Below, piece after piece: positions 9,003 to 16,675 of a DNA stretch of 64,000 nt. The position numbers and the translations under genes were made by a program. Source of the DNA: Flavobacterium sp. RSP15 (GTDB taxonomy: Bacteria; Bacteroidota; Bacteroidia; Flavobacteriales; Flavobacteriaceae); NCBI RefSeq assembly GCF_003968755.1, contig NZ_RYDL01000012.1, forward strand, positions 1-64,000, written 5' to 3'. Position 1 is the first letter of the stretch, and each line of letters starts with the position of its first letter. The notes beneath the pieces were generated by a model. The model was given only the letters and a program-made list of their open reading frames with translations, did no database searches and had not been told where the DNA came from.

Positions 9003-9470
9003 ATGTCCATAAAAATTTTAATGGTTTGTTTGGGAAACATTTGTCGTTCTCCATTGGCTGAAGGCCTATTAGCTTCTAAGCTTCCAAAGAACAAATTCAC
9101 AGTGGATTCTGCAGGAACTGGATCCTGGCACATTGGCCAATCGCCGGACGAACGCTCTATTGCTATAGCAAAAAAAAACAAAATTAGCATTTCAAATCAA
9201 AAAGGAAGGCAATTCAGTAGTGCTGATTTCGACACATTTAACTATATCTACGTCATGGATAATTCCAATTATGAAGATGTCGTGCAGCTTGCGGAGCACC
9301 CGGAACAAATAGAAAAAGTACAACTGATTTTGAATGATTTATTTCCAAACGAAAAAGTAGATGTTCCTGATCCGTATTTTGGTTTGCCTAATGGATTTGA
9401 AATTGTGTACAACATGCTGGATGAAGCGTGTACGGTTCTTGCACAAAAGCTAATCGCCAAACACAGCTAG
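9003..9470 (+). CDS. Low-molecular-weight protein tyrosine phosphatase
   Basis: The cysteine-based active site is CLGNICRS, with catalytic Cys9 and Arg15, and the general acid is Asp123 in DVPDPYFG. This places the 155-residue protein in the LMW-PTP family. It starts 8 bp after the dnaA stop codon and is probably transcribed with it. Such enzymes can act as Wzb-type phosphatases on bacterial tyrosine kinases. A Wzc-like kinase is encoded 4 kb away, so it is one candidate for the counter-phosphatase, together with the CpsB-type protein at 12 kb. That link is inference. Confidence 0.9.
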   Translation: MSIKILMVCLGNICRSPLAEGLLASKLPKNKFTVDSAGTGSWHIGQSPDERSIAIAKKNKISISNQKGRQFSSADFDTFNYIYVMDNSNYEDVVQLAEHPEQIEKVQLILNDLFPNEKVDVPDPYFGLPNGFEIVYNMLDEACTVLAQKLIAKHS

Positions 9471-9557
9471 TTTTTTCGGATCAAATTATTTTGGGAATCC
9501 TAACAATATACTGACCATCATATAAACACACTATCTTAAGGAACATAAATTACACCT

Positions 9558-10280
9558 ATGAAACCAAATGCTGTTTTAGGAAAACTCTATCTAATCCCCA
9601 CCACAATGGGCGATTGCGATCCTATGGATGTTTTACCACAAACCATAAAAAGAAGTATTGACCTCCTTGATTATTATATTGTAGAAAACGACAAAACAGC
9701 CCGCAAATCGATCAAAGGTGTTAGTCCAGAGAAGAAACAATCCGAGTTAAAACTTTTTGTTTTAAACAAACACACTGAAATCAAAGAACATTTAGACTTT
9801 ATACAACCATTGCTGGAAGGGCAAAATATGGGCTTAATGAGCGAAGCAGGCTGTCCTGGAGTGGCTGATCCCGGCGCTGTGATTGTCAAATTAGCCCATG
9901 AAAAAGGCATTCAGGTTGTTCCTTTGGTTGGTCCTTCTTCCATCCTTTTGGCCATGATGGCTTCCGGAATGAATGGACAAAGCTTTACGTTTCATGGTTA
10001 TTTGCCTATTGAAAAAGAGGAAAAAAAAGGCAGCTTCAAAACCTTGGAAAGACTTTCTTTTGAAAAAAATCAATCTCAGATTTTCATTGAAACACCATAT
10101 CGCAACAACAAATTACTGGAAGATTTATTGCAAACACTGCATCCCGAAACACACTTGTGCATTGCTGCGGATATCACTTTACCGACCGAATATATCAAGA
10201 CTAAGAAAATTGCGGCCTGGAAAAAAGAAACCATCGACCTGCACAAACGACCGACTATTTTTATCATCCACAAAATGTAA
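9558..10280 (+). CDS. RsmI-like SAM-dependent methyltransferase
   Basis: This 240-residue protein belongs to the tetrapyrrole methylase superfamily. It has GKLYLIPTTMGD at the start, MSEAGCPGVADPGAVIVKLAHE near residue 95, and VVPLVGPSSILLAMMASGMNGQSFTFHGYLP, which are the signatures of the RsmI group. RsmI itself 2'-O-methylates C1402 of 16S rRNA. This is the shorter Bacteroidetes version, so the exact substrate is not certain. It follows the phosphatase gene after 87 bp and could belong to the same transcription unit. Confidence 0.85.
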   Translation: MKPNAVLGKLYLIPTTMGDCDPMDVLPQTIKRSIDLLDYYIVENDKTARKSIKGVSPEKKQSELKLFVLNKHTEIKEHLDFIQPLLEGQNMGLMSEAGCPGVADPGAVIVKLAHEKGIQVVPLVGPSSILLAMMASGMNGQSFTFHGYLPIEKEEKKGSFKTLERLSFEKNQSQIFIETPYRNNKLLEDLLQTLHPETHLCIAADITLPTEYIKTKKIAAWKKETIDLHKRPTIFIIHKM

Positions 10281-10933
10281 ATTCAAACTTCTTTACCTTT
10301 TACTAAAAGGGTAAACCAGATCAGTTATCAAAGTTATAATTCAATAAAGCAACGGAATACGCTGAATTATTGGACTTAATAAAACAACACCTCTAATCAT
10401 TAATTCTAAATTCGTTGAGTGTAATTAGTTTTTGATGGAACTTTCGTCAGTTCGAGTGATCCCGCTTTTAGGCGGGATTATATCGAGAACTAGAAAATCA
10501 GTTTAAAAACGGTTCTCGATACACGTCACTTCGAGTGCGCAGCGTATCCAGAAGCTTTGTTTCGTTTTACTCCACAAAAAACACTCGAACTGCCGTTTTG
10601 AGCAATTGTACCCAACGGGTTAATTCTAAGTATAAAACCCTATTTTTATTGTTTTAATTAATGATTTTTTTAGGAGTAAACTTCCAAATAGCAGCACGAG
10701 TATATGTACTGTTATGAAGCTCCCATAGTGCGCTCTAATACCACCCTGATGCGGGTCGCTACGCGATAATGACACCCCAAAAACAAAAATGATTACAACA
10801 CACAGGCTCGAGAAACTGTTAAATCGCCGTGTGATGGAGTCATCCTTTAGCAAATCGTTTCAATATTTTATTATTTTATTATGCGTGCATACTATTTAAT
10901 TTTGCTATATTTACCATTAAAACATAAAAAAAC
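10281..10933. other. Long intergenic region with dispersed repeats
   Basis: No gene is supported in this 653-bp gap. A weak hairpin (TTTACCTTTT pairing with AAAAGGGTAAA, one bulge) at about 10292-10315 may end the upstream unit. A dispersed-repeat block occupies about 10441-10615. A 36-codon ATG frame at 10789-10899 and a 75-codon minus-strand frame at 10626-10853 have no recognisable similarity. A near-consensus -7 element (TATATTTA) stands close to the SDR start codon. Confidence 0.5.
10441..10615. repeat. Dispersed palindromic repeat block
   Basis: This block is made of units also found near 12.8, 59.5 and 62.3 kb: CGTCAGTTCGAGTG, an inner hairpin of CCCGCTTTTAGGCGGG, TATCGAGAAC, and the inverted forms GGTTCTCGATAC and CACTCGAACTG. 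The units face each other, so the RNA or single strand can form long hairpins. This copy is more diverged than the pair near 59.5 and 62.3 kb. Confidence 0.75.
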
Positions 10934-11815
10934 ATGAGTTATACAGATAAAATGTTGCGGGACGATGCTCTAAAAGGCAAAGTGATTGTAGTCACCGGAG
11001 GCGGAAGTGGTTTAGGAAAAGCAATGACCCACTATTTCTTGGAATTAGGTGCGCAAGTCGCCATCACCTCCAGAGATTTAGAAAAACTAAAAAAAACCGC
11101 TTCGGAACTGGAAACGCTAACTGGCGGAACCTGCCTTCCTATTCAATGTGACGTACGTCATTATAGTGAAGTCGAAAACATGCTGCAAGAGGTTTTGAAC
11201 ACTTTTGGCAAAGTGGATGTCCTTCTTAATAACGCCGCCGGAAATTTCATTTCGCCCACAGAAAGACTCTCTGCAAATGCTTTTGACACCGTGATTGATA
11301 TTGTTTTGAAAGGGACAAAAAACTGCACCCTTGCTTTTGGAAAACATTGGATTGACACCAAACAAAAATCAGCAACTATTTTAAACATCGTAACAACGTA
11401 TGCCTGGACCGGTTCTGCTTATGTGGTGCCTAGTGCAACAGCAAAAGCAGGTGTCCTGGCCATGACGCGCAGTCTTGCTGTAGAATGGGCAAAATACGGC
11501 ATCCGTTCTAATGCAATTGCACCGGGACCGTTTCCGACGAAAGGTGCATGGGACCGTTTACTACCCGGTGACTTGGCCGAAAAATTTGATATGGCAAAAA
11601 AAGTGCCATTGAAACGCGTAGGAGACCATCAGGAATTATCTAATTTAGCCGCTTATCTGGTCTCTGATTTTTCAGCGTATGTCAATGGTGAAGTGGTGGT
11701 GATTGATGGTGGTGAGTGGCTGAAAGGCGCCGGACAATTCAATCTGTTAGAAGCGATACCGGAAGCACTTTGGGATCAGTTGGAGCTGTTGATTAAAGCA
11801 AAGAAAAATAAATAA
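10934..11815 (+). CDS. SDR family oxidoreductase, 2,4-dienoyl-CoA reductase-like
   Basis: This 293-residue short-chain dehydrogenase has the NAD(P)-binding motif VTGGGSGLGKA near residue 20 and LLNNAAGNF. The place of the usual YxxxK is taken by SATAK near residue 168: the tyrosine is missing and the lysine kept. That feature, with GPFPTKGAWDRLLP further on, is typical of 2,4-dienoyl-CoA reductases of the DECR type, which reduce polyunsaturated acyl-CoA during beta-oxidation. The gene stands alone between two repeat-rich gaps. Confidence 0.88.
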   Translation: MSYTDKMLRDDALKGKVIVVTGGGSGLGKAMTHYFLELGAQVAITSRDLEKLKKTASELETLTGGTCLPIQCDVRHYSEVENMLQEVLNTFGKVDVLLNNAAGNFISPTERLSANAFDTVIDIVLKGTKNCTLAFGKHWIDTKQKSATILNIVTTYAWTGSAYVVPSATAKAGVLAMTRSLAVEWAKYGIRSNAIAPGPFPTKGAWDRLLPGDLAEKFDMAKKVPLKRVGDHQELSNLAAYLVSDFSAYVNGEVVVIDGGEWLKGAGQFNLLEAIPEALWDQLELLIKAKKNK

Positions 11816-11836
11816 TCCATAACCCAACTCGGAACT

Positions 11837-11920
11837 AAGTAAGTCGAAAGTTTAAACGTCATAAAGTCAAAAGGAACACTATTGCAAACAGTAGTTCAAA
11901 ATCGATCGGTTGCGTCATTT
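11837..11920. repeat. Inverted copy of the 20-kb repeat family
   Basis: Read on the opposite strand, this sequence matches the units at 19.87-20.17 kb: CTTTTGACTTTATGAC then AAACTTTCGAC, followed by the equivalents of ACTACTGTTTGCAATAGTG and of ATGACGC. Within it a loose 8-bp rhythm (TTTTGACT, TTATGACT) is visible. It fills most of the gap between the SDR gene and the CpsB-type phosphatase gene. Confidence 0.75.
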
Positions 11921-11989
11921 TGTCGAATTTTAAAACACGACATTTGAAAAGAAAAATTTTGCCATGTATGACACCCATTTCTTTTTTGT

Positions 11990-11997
11990 TACCTTTG
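11990..11997 (+). promoter_or_regulatory. Bacteroidetes-type -7 promoter element for the CpsB-type phosphatase gene
   Basis: TACCTTTG matches TAnnTTTG exactly and ends four bases before the ATG at 12002. The message would be leaderless or nearly so, as proposed for ribD. Confidence 0.5.
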
Positions 11998-12001
11998 CAC
12001 G

Positions 12002-12742
12002 ATGTTGAACCTATTCAAATCAAAACCCCTGCTGAAGGACCTGATTCCAGACCACCATATTGACATTCACTCGCATCTTTTACCAGGAATTGATGATGGA
12101 GCAAGAACTTTTGAGGATACGTTGCGACTAACGCGCGCGCTTCAATCTTTCGGTATTTCCCACTTCATAACAACACCGCACATTATCCAACATGTTTGGG
12201 ACAATACCCATGAACAAATTCTCGCTAAGAAAACGACAACAGTATTAGCCTTGGAAAAGAACAATGTCATCGTCCCGTTGAAAGCGGCAGCCGAGTATTT
12301 GATGGACGATCAGTTTGTCCGACTTTTTCAATCCAGTGATTTATTGACCTTGAAAGACAAGTACGTACTGGTAGAAATGTCCTATATCAATGCCCCCATC
12401 CAGTTATACTCCATCCTATTTGATCTGCAGGTGGCAGGATACATTCCCGTTTTGGCTCATCCAGAACGCTATCTTTTCTATCACAACAACTTTAATGAGT
12501 ATCTGAAACTTAAAAGGGCAGGCTGTTTATTCCAGCTCAACCTATTGTCAGTGGTGGGTTACTATGGTGCGGCCATTACTAAAACCGCAACGGAATTACT
12601 CCAAAAGGGTATGTACACGTATGTGGGCTCTGATGTGCATCATGACAACCATATCGCTGCTTTTGAACAAAAGGTACGTCTGAAAGACTTAAAACCACTC
12701 GAGGAAGCCATTGCGAACAATGAGTTTTTTAAGTTGGAGTAA
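12002..12742 (+). CDS. CpsB/CapC-type PHP-domain tyrosine phosphatase
   Basis: This manganese-dependent PHP-fold phosphatase is related to CpsB/YwqE, enzymes that dephosphorylate the tyrosine tail of polysaccharide co-polymerase kinases. The metal ligands are visible in DIHSHLLPGIDDGA (His23, His25), HPERYLF and GSDVHHDNH. The 246-residue length is normal. It is encoded convergently with the Wzc-like kinase, with the bidirectional terminator between them, which fits a role in controlling polymer length or export from the adjacent locus. Confidence 0.9.
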   Translation: MLNLFKSKPLLKDLIPDHHIDIHSHLLPGIDDGARTFEDTLRLTRALQSFGISHFITTPHIIQHVWDNTHEQILAKKTTTVLALEKNNVIVPLKAAAEYLMDDQFVRLFQSSDLLTLKDKYVLVEMSYINAPIQLYSILFDLQVAGYIPVLAHPERYLFYHNNFNEYLKLKRAGCLFQLNLLSVVGYYGAAITKTATELLQKGMYTYVGSDVHHDNHIAAFEQKVRLKDLKPLEEAIANNEFFKLE

Positions 12743-12754
12743 AAAATCGGTTGG

Positions 12755-12992
12755 AATAACACAACGGTTCTCGACTGCGCTCGAACTGACATGATCATCT
12801 AAACATTCGTCAGTTCGAGTTGCGCAGTAATTTGCGATAGAAAATTACTGCGATGTATCGAGAACCTTTGCGTTTTGCAGGCTTCTCGATACAATTTTGT
12901 ATAGTAAAGCTTTCGCATTACTATGCAAAATTACTCGAAGTGACGGACGTAACACAACAACGGTTCTCGACTGCGCTCGAACTGACATTATT
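12755..12992. repeat. Dispersed palindromic repeat block
   Basis: Two copies of TCGACTGCGCTCGAACTGAC (from 12771 and 12967) enclose related units in both orientations: CGTCAGTTCGAG, TATCGAGAACC, TTCTCGATAC and an inner pairing of GCAGTAATTT with AAATTACTGC. The block fills the space between the convergent phosphatase and kinase genes and ends just before the terminator. Confidence 0.8.
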
Positions 12993-13003
12993 GAACACAT
13001 AAA

Positions 13004-13044
13004 AAAAAGGTTTATAAAGAAAATAATCCTTTATAAACCTTTTT
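13004..13044. terminator. Bidirectional intrinsic terminator
   Basis: A perfect 16-bp stem, AAAAAGGTTTATAAAG pairing with CTTTATAAACCTTTTT, encloses a 9-base loop, with A-rich and T-rich flanks on both sides. It lies 23 bp beyond the stop codon of wzc and would also stop transcription of the convergent phosphatase gene. Confidence 0.85.
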
Positions 13045-13066
13045 AAAAGTCCTGCAACAGTACTAA

Positions 13067-15427
13067 TTAGTTTTTAAATATTTTTTTGTACCATGGGATA
13101 TTTTCTATTTTGGAACCATAACCATAGCCGTATCCATAGCCTTTCGTCGAATCCGTATCATTGAGTAACAAACACATATTAGGCAATTTTTGCTCTCGGT
13201 ACAATGTATTTACTATATTCAGCATTCGTTTTTCTAAAAAGTTAGCCCGTGCCACATAAATAAAGCAATCGGCATGTTTCGCGATCAACAAGGTGTCTGT
13301 TACTAAGCTTACCGGAGCGGTATCCACTATAATATAATCAAATTGATTTTTCAAGGTCTCAAAAAGGGTGTCCACTTTCTTATTCATCAATAATTCAGCT
13401 GGATTTGGCGGCACTACACCGGCAGGCAACACATAAAAATGCTCATACCCTTCGTATTTAACGATTAAATCTTCCAAAACTAAACTTTTTGAAGACAAAT
13501 AATTAGTAACACCACGATCAGGCAGCGTCAAATATTCATCCAATCTTGGATTTCTGATATCCATTCCTATCAACAGTACTTTTTTGCCGGACAGAGCAAA
13601 AGTGGCGGCAAGATTTGCCGAAACAAAGGTCTTCCCTTCTTTAGGAAAAGTAGAGGTTAAAAAAATGGTCTTAGCCTGATCCTCCGGGACTTTACTCACC
13701 ATAAATTCTAAGTTCGTTCGGATGATGCGCAACGCTTCTGCTGAGCTGGTGCGGCTTTCTGAGATTATAATTTCTGAAGGAGTATCAGAGGTAGGTACAT
13801 CGCCTATAAAAGGAATCATGGTTTTTCCTTCCAGATCCAAACGGCTTTTTATTTTAGTGTCCAATAAATCCATCAGGTAAATAATTCCGAAAGGAATTAA
13901 AATCCCCATTAGAAATGCGCCCAAATAAATAATATTCTTTTTAGGGGCAACAGGAATATCAGAACCTTTTGCTGCATCAATCACGCGTGCGTTGTCTTCG
14001 GTAGCCGACAAGAAAATAGCGGTTTCCTCTCTTTTTTGCAACAAATACAAATACAACTCTTCTTTAACCTTTTGCTGTCTGGCAATCACTCTAAACTGCC
14101 GCTCTTGCACCGGTATTCTACCAATTTTGTTATTCAAAAGACCTTCCTGCCTGTTCAAATCTCTTTTTTGAATTTCTAAATTCGACTGCATTCGGCTCAG
14201 ACTTGACACTACATTCGACTTTAAAGAGGACAACTGTTGCTCCATTTTAATGATCGTTGGATTCGCATCCGTAGCCGATTTCAAGATCCTGTTGCGGTCC
14301 AGAACCAATTGATTGTAGGACCCAATTAACTCGGTGGCTTCTCCACTCACGATATTAGTAGGCAACAAATCAGATTGTTTACTTTTCTTTATAAAGTCAA
14401 GTACAGAAGCAATCACATTTAGTTCAATATCTGTTTCTACCCCTTTTTTATCGTATTCACTGGATCCTTCAATAAAAAGTTGGGCTTCGGTCTCAATGTC
14501 GGTTAATTGATTGTTATTTTTAAACTGCTCCACTTTCTGCTCTACTCCATCCAGTTCATCGGTAATCAAAGCGAGTCGGCTGGCAATAAATTTAGAGGTA
14601 TTCTCCGAAATAAAATTTTTATCGGCTGCCGCTTCTTCGTTATAATTCTGAACCAAATTATCCAGAAAAAATTCTGCTTTTTCCAGCACCGGATCCACAA
14701 TGGAAAGCTCGACAATACTACTGGTTTTACTCAGCGGCTCTACTTTCAATCGCTCTCTAAAACTTGCCGCTATATGTTCTAGAGGACTAATCAATATAGT
14801 GATGGGCGTGTCATTTTCATTAACTGACTTTGCAGCAGCTACCGATTTATAAATAACCATCGTCCCATATTTTGTTTCAATAGGTTGCCCATACCGAAAG
14901 CCCTTTTTATTGGGGTATAAAATATTTCCTTGTCCGGACAGGTCTTCTAATTTGAATGTATTCGCTGAAAGGGCGGTATATTCGTACGACCTTCTGAAGG
15001 TATAAAAATTCGATTTTTGAGCTATAAAATTAACTACAATCGGAGCGCTTTTAAAAAGATCAGTATTGACAATCTTGCCTTCCATAACAAAGGCAATATT
15101 CAGATTCATTTTACGAACCGTACTTTCAATTAAGGTTCTGGATTTTAATATTTCAATTTCGTTATCCAGATTACTATTTCCACCTCCAATTCCCATATCG
15201 GCAAAAGCGGCTAATTCAGAAGACAACCCGCCTTTCTTTTCGTCTTTCACTAATATAGTAGTAGAAGCGCGGTACTGAGGTACTGTATACCGCAAATAAA
15301 TATAGGCGATAGACAGGCAAATACAAATGCCTAAAATAAACCATTTCCAATGGGAGGCATACTGATCTATAATTGCCCTGATTTGAAAATCCTGCTCTGA
15401 ATTTTCATTTAACGTATTATTTTCCAT
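13067..15427 (-). CDS. wzc: Polysaccharide co-polymerase with tyrosine autokinase domain
   Basis: This 786-residue inner-membrane protein works with Wza in polymer length control and export. It has a first membrane helix near residues 32-51, a long periplasmic Wzz-type domain with coiled-coil stretches, and a second helix near residues 505-525. The cytoplasmic BY-kinase domain has Walker A STFPKEGKTFVSANLAA near residue 595, Walker A' VLLIGMDIRNPRL and Walker B YIIVDTAPV. The C-terminal tail holds a GYGYGYGYG run plus WY, the cluster expected to be autophosphorylated. It follows wza after 9 bp. Confidence 0.95.
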   Translation of the reverse strand: MENNTLNENSEQDFQIRAIIDQYASHWKWFILGICICLSIAYIYLRYTVPQYRASTTILVKDEKKGGLSSELAAFADMGIGGGNSNLDNEIEILKSRTLIESTVRKMNLNIAFVMEGKIVNTDLFKSAPIVVNFIAQKSNFYTFRRSYEYTALSANTFKLEDLSGQGNILYPNKKGFRYGQPIETKYGTMVIYKSVAAAKSVNENDTPITILISPLEHIAASFRERLKVEPLSKTSSIVELSIVDPVLEKAEFFLDNLVQNYNEEAAADKNFISENTSKFIASRLALITDELDGVEQKVEQFKNNNQLTDIETEAQLFIEGSSEYDKKGVETDIELNVIASVLDFIKKSKQSDLLPTNIVSGEATELIGSYNQLVLDRNRILKSATDANPTIIKMEQQLSSLKSNVVSSLSRMQSNLEIQKRDLNRQEGLLNNKIGRIPVQERQFRVIARQQKVKEELYLYLLQKREETAIFLSATEDNARVIDAAKGSDIPVAPKKNIIYLGAFLMGILIPFGIIYLMDLLDTKIKSRLDLEGKTMIPFIGDVPTSDTPSEIIISESRTSSAEALRIIRTNLEFMVSKVPEDQAKTIFLTSTFPKEGKTFVSANLAATFALSGKKVLLIGMDIRNPRLDEYLTLPDRGVTNYLSSKSLVLEDLIVKYEGYEHFYVLPAGVVPPNPAELLMNKKVDTLFETLKNQFDYIIVDTAPVSLVTDTLLIAKHADCFIYVARANFLEKRMLNIVNTLYREQKLPNMCLLLNDTDSTKGYGYGYGYGSKIENIPWYKKIFKN

Positions 15428-15436
15428 GAAAGCGTT

Positions 15437-16225
15437 TTATTTTGAAGTAGTAATTATCAATGTTGTTAAAGTGATTAAGATCGAAACAACTGAAAATATT
15501 AAACCTGTACTAGGATTAACAGCTGCGACATTAATTTTATTCTGGTTTGGCTCCACGTACACCACATCATTTTGTGCCAAATAATAAAAAGGAGAATTCA
15601 TAAACCCAGCCTTTGTAATATCGACTCTGTTGTATGATTTGATTCCATCAATTTCGCGTATAATTAAGATATTGTTCCGTTTCCCATACACAGTCAAATC
15701 CCCGGCCATACTCAAGGCCTCAATCAGCGTAATTCTTTCAGAAGAAATAGGATAGGTAGCCGGACTAGTAACTTCACCTTGGATTGATACTTTAAAATTC
15801 ATAATGCGCAAATTAACAATCGGATTTTTAATGTAGTTCGCTACTTTATTCTGTATGCTGCTAAGAAACTCCGATCGGGTTAATCCACTTACCTTTAATT
15901 TGCCTAAAACCGGGAATTCAATACATCCTTGGGCATCTACTAAATACAATTGTGAACTTTGTATCCCCATACCATCGGGATTGGCTGCACCAGTCACATT
16001 GGTCGTTATATTAAATGGAATGGCTATTTCAGGGTCTTCTGCTGATACCAGGATCATCAGTAAATCATCGGGTTGTATTTTTATTTCATACGAATTTGAT
16101 TTTTCCTGAGTGCCCAAAGCATCAACATCTTGGTAATAAATCATGTCTTTTTTAGAGGCACAAGAAAACAGTACCGCTAAAAAGAAAAAAGGAATTGATT
16201 TTTTAAGTACGAAAAAATAGTTCAT
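15437..16225 (-). CDS. wza: Polysaccharide export outer-membrane lipoprotein
   Basis: This Wza/GumB-like exporter subunit forms the outer-membrane exit for the polymer. A lipoprotein signal peptide is visible (FFLAVLFSCASKK, cysteine near residue 22). It is followed by the polysaccharide export domain (YEIKIQPDDLLMILV) and a SLBB domain (FKVSIQGEVTSPATYPI). As in many Bacteroidetes homologues it is short (262 residues) and ends in a hydrophobic segment (LIFSVVSILITLTTLIITTSK). It heads the wza-wzc unit, behind a promoter element. Confidence 0.92.
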   Translation of the reverse strand: MNYFFVLKKSIPFFFLAVLFSCASKKDMIYYQDVDALGTQEKSNSYEIKIQPDDLLMILVSAEDPEIAIPFNITTNVTGAANPDGMGIQSSQLYLVDAQGCIEFPVLGKLKVSGLTRSEFLSSIQNKVANYIKNPIVNLRIMNFKVSIQGEVTSPATYPISSERITLIEALSMAGDLTVYGKRNNILIIREIDGIKSYNRVDITKAGFMNSPFYYLAQNDVVYVEPNQNKINVAAVNPSTGLIFSVVSILITLTTLIITTSK

Positions 16226-16675
16226 GTATTTTTATTTTAAGGAAGCAAATATAGCCATTCGCCCGCAGGGTATACTTACTTTTGCGAATATTTTTTGAGC
16301 TGCGCCTGTGATTTCGAAAAAAACTGTAATAATCGCCTATACGCCCTTGACAATAGGCTGCACAAACCCCTATTAAAAGGCAACAGCACACGCGCTAACG
16401 ACTGCCATTATTCTTGATGCGACTTTTTGCATGAAAGCATAATCACCTGACAAGATACACAGATTCGATTTCTCTTCCGGCAAAAGAATAAAACAACGCT
16501 CTTTTATGCTTAAAATTCCGCATGATCCCGGTTCTAATTACTCTTGAAACGAAATGTCTCCTCCAGTACATATCATACAATAAGTACGATCTTGTTATGT
16601 TGCAATAAAAACGGTTTGCGCTACACTACTTTTTTGTTTTGCATCAAATTGTGCAGCTACAGCAGTTCGCAGGAA
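16226..16675. other. Intergenic region upstream of wza
   Basis: This 450-bp gap lies between the dehydratase gene and wza. It contains the wza promoter element at 16246-16253 and otherwise no recognised gene, repeat or known regulatory motif. A minus-strand frame at 16203-16391 overlaps the wza start and looks accidental. Confidence 0.5.
16246..16253 (-). promoter_or_regulatory. Bacteroidetes-type -7 promoter element for wza-wzc
   Basis: On the minus strand this reads TATATTTG, an exact TAnnTTTG match, 21 bp upstream of the wza start codon. No good -33 partner was seen. The same TATATTTGC sequence occurs before the genes at 59.05 and 61.9 kb. Confidence 0.55.

Noticed and set aside
10626..10853. 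75-codon minus-strand frame in the repeat-rich gap
   Set aside because: No similarity, odd composition, and it ends within intergenic sequence adjoining a repeat block.
10789..10899. 36-codon plus-strand frame before the SDR gene
   Set aside because: It has an ATG but no family or composition evidence and no promoter; chance is sufficient.
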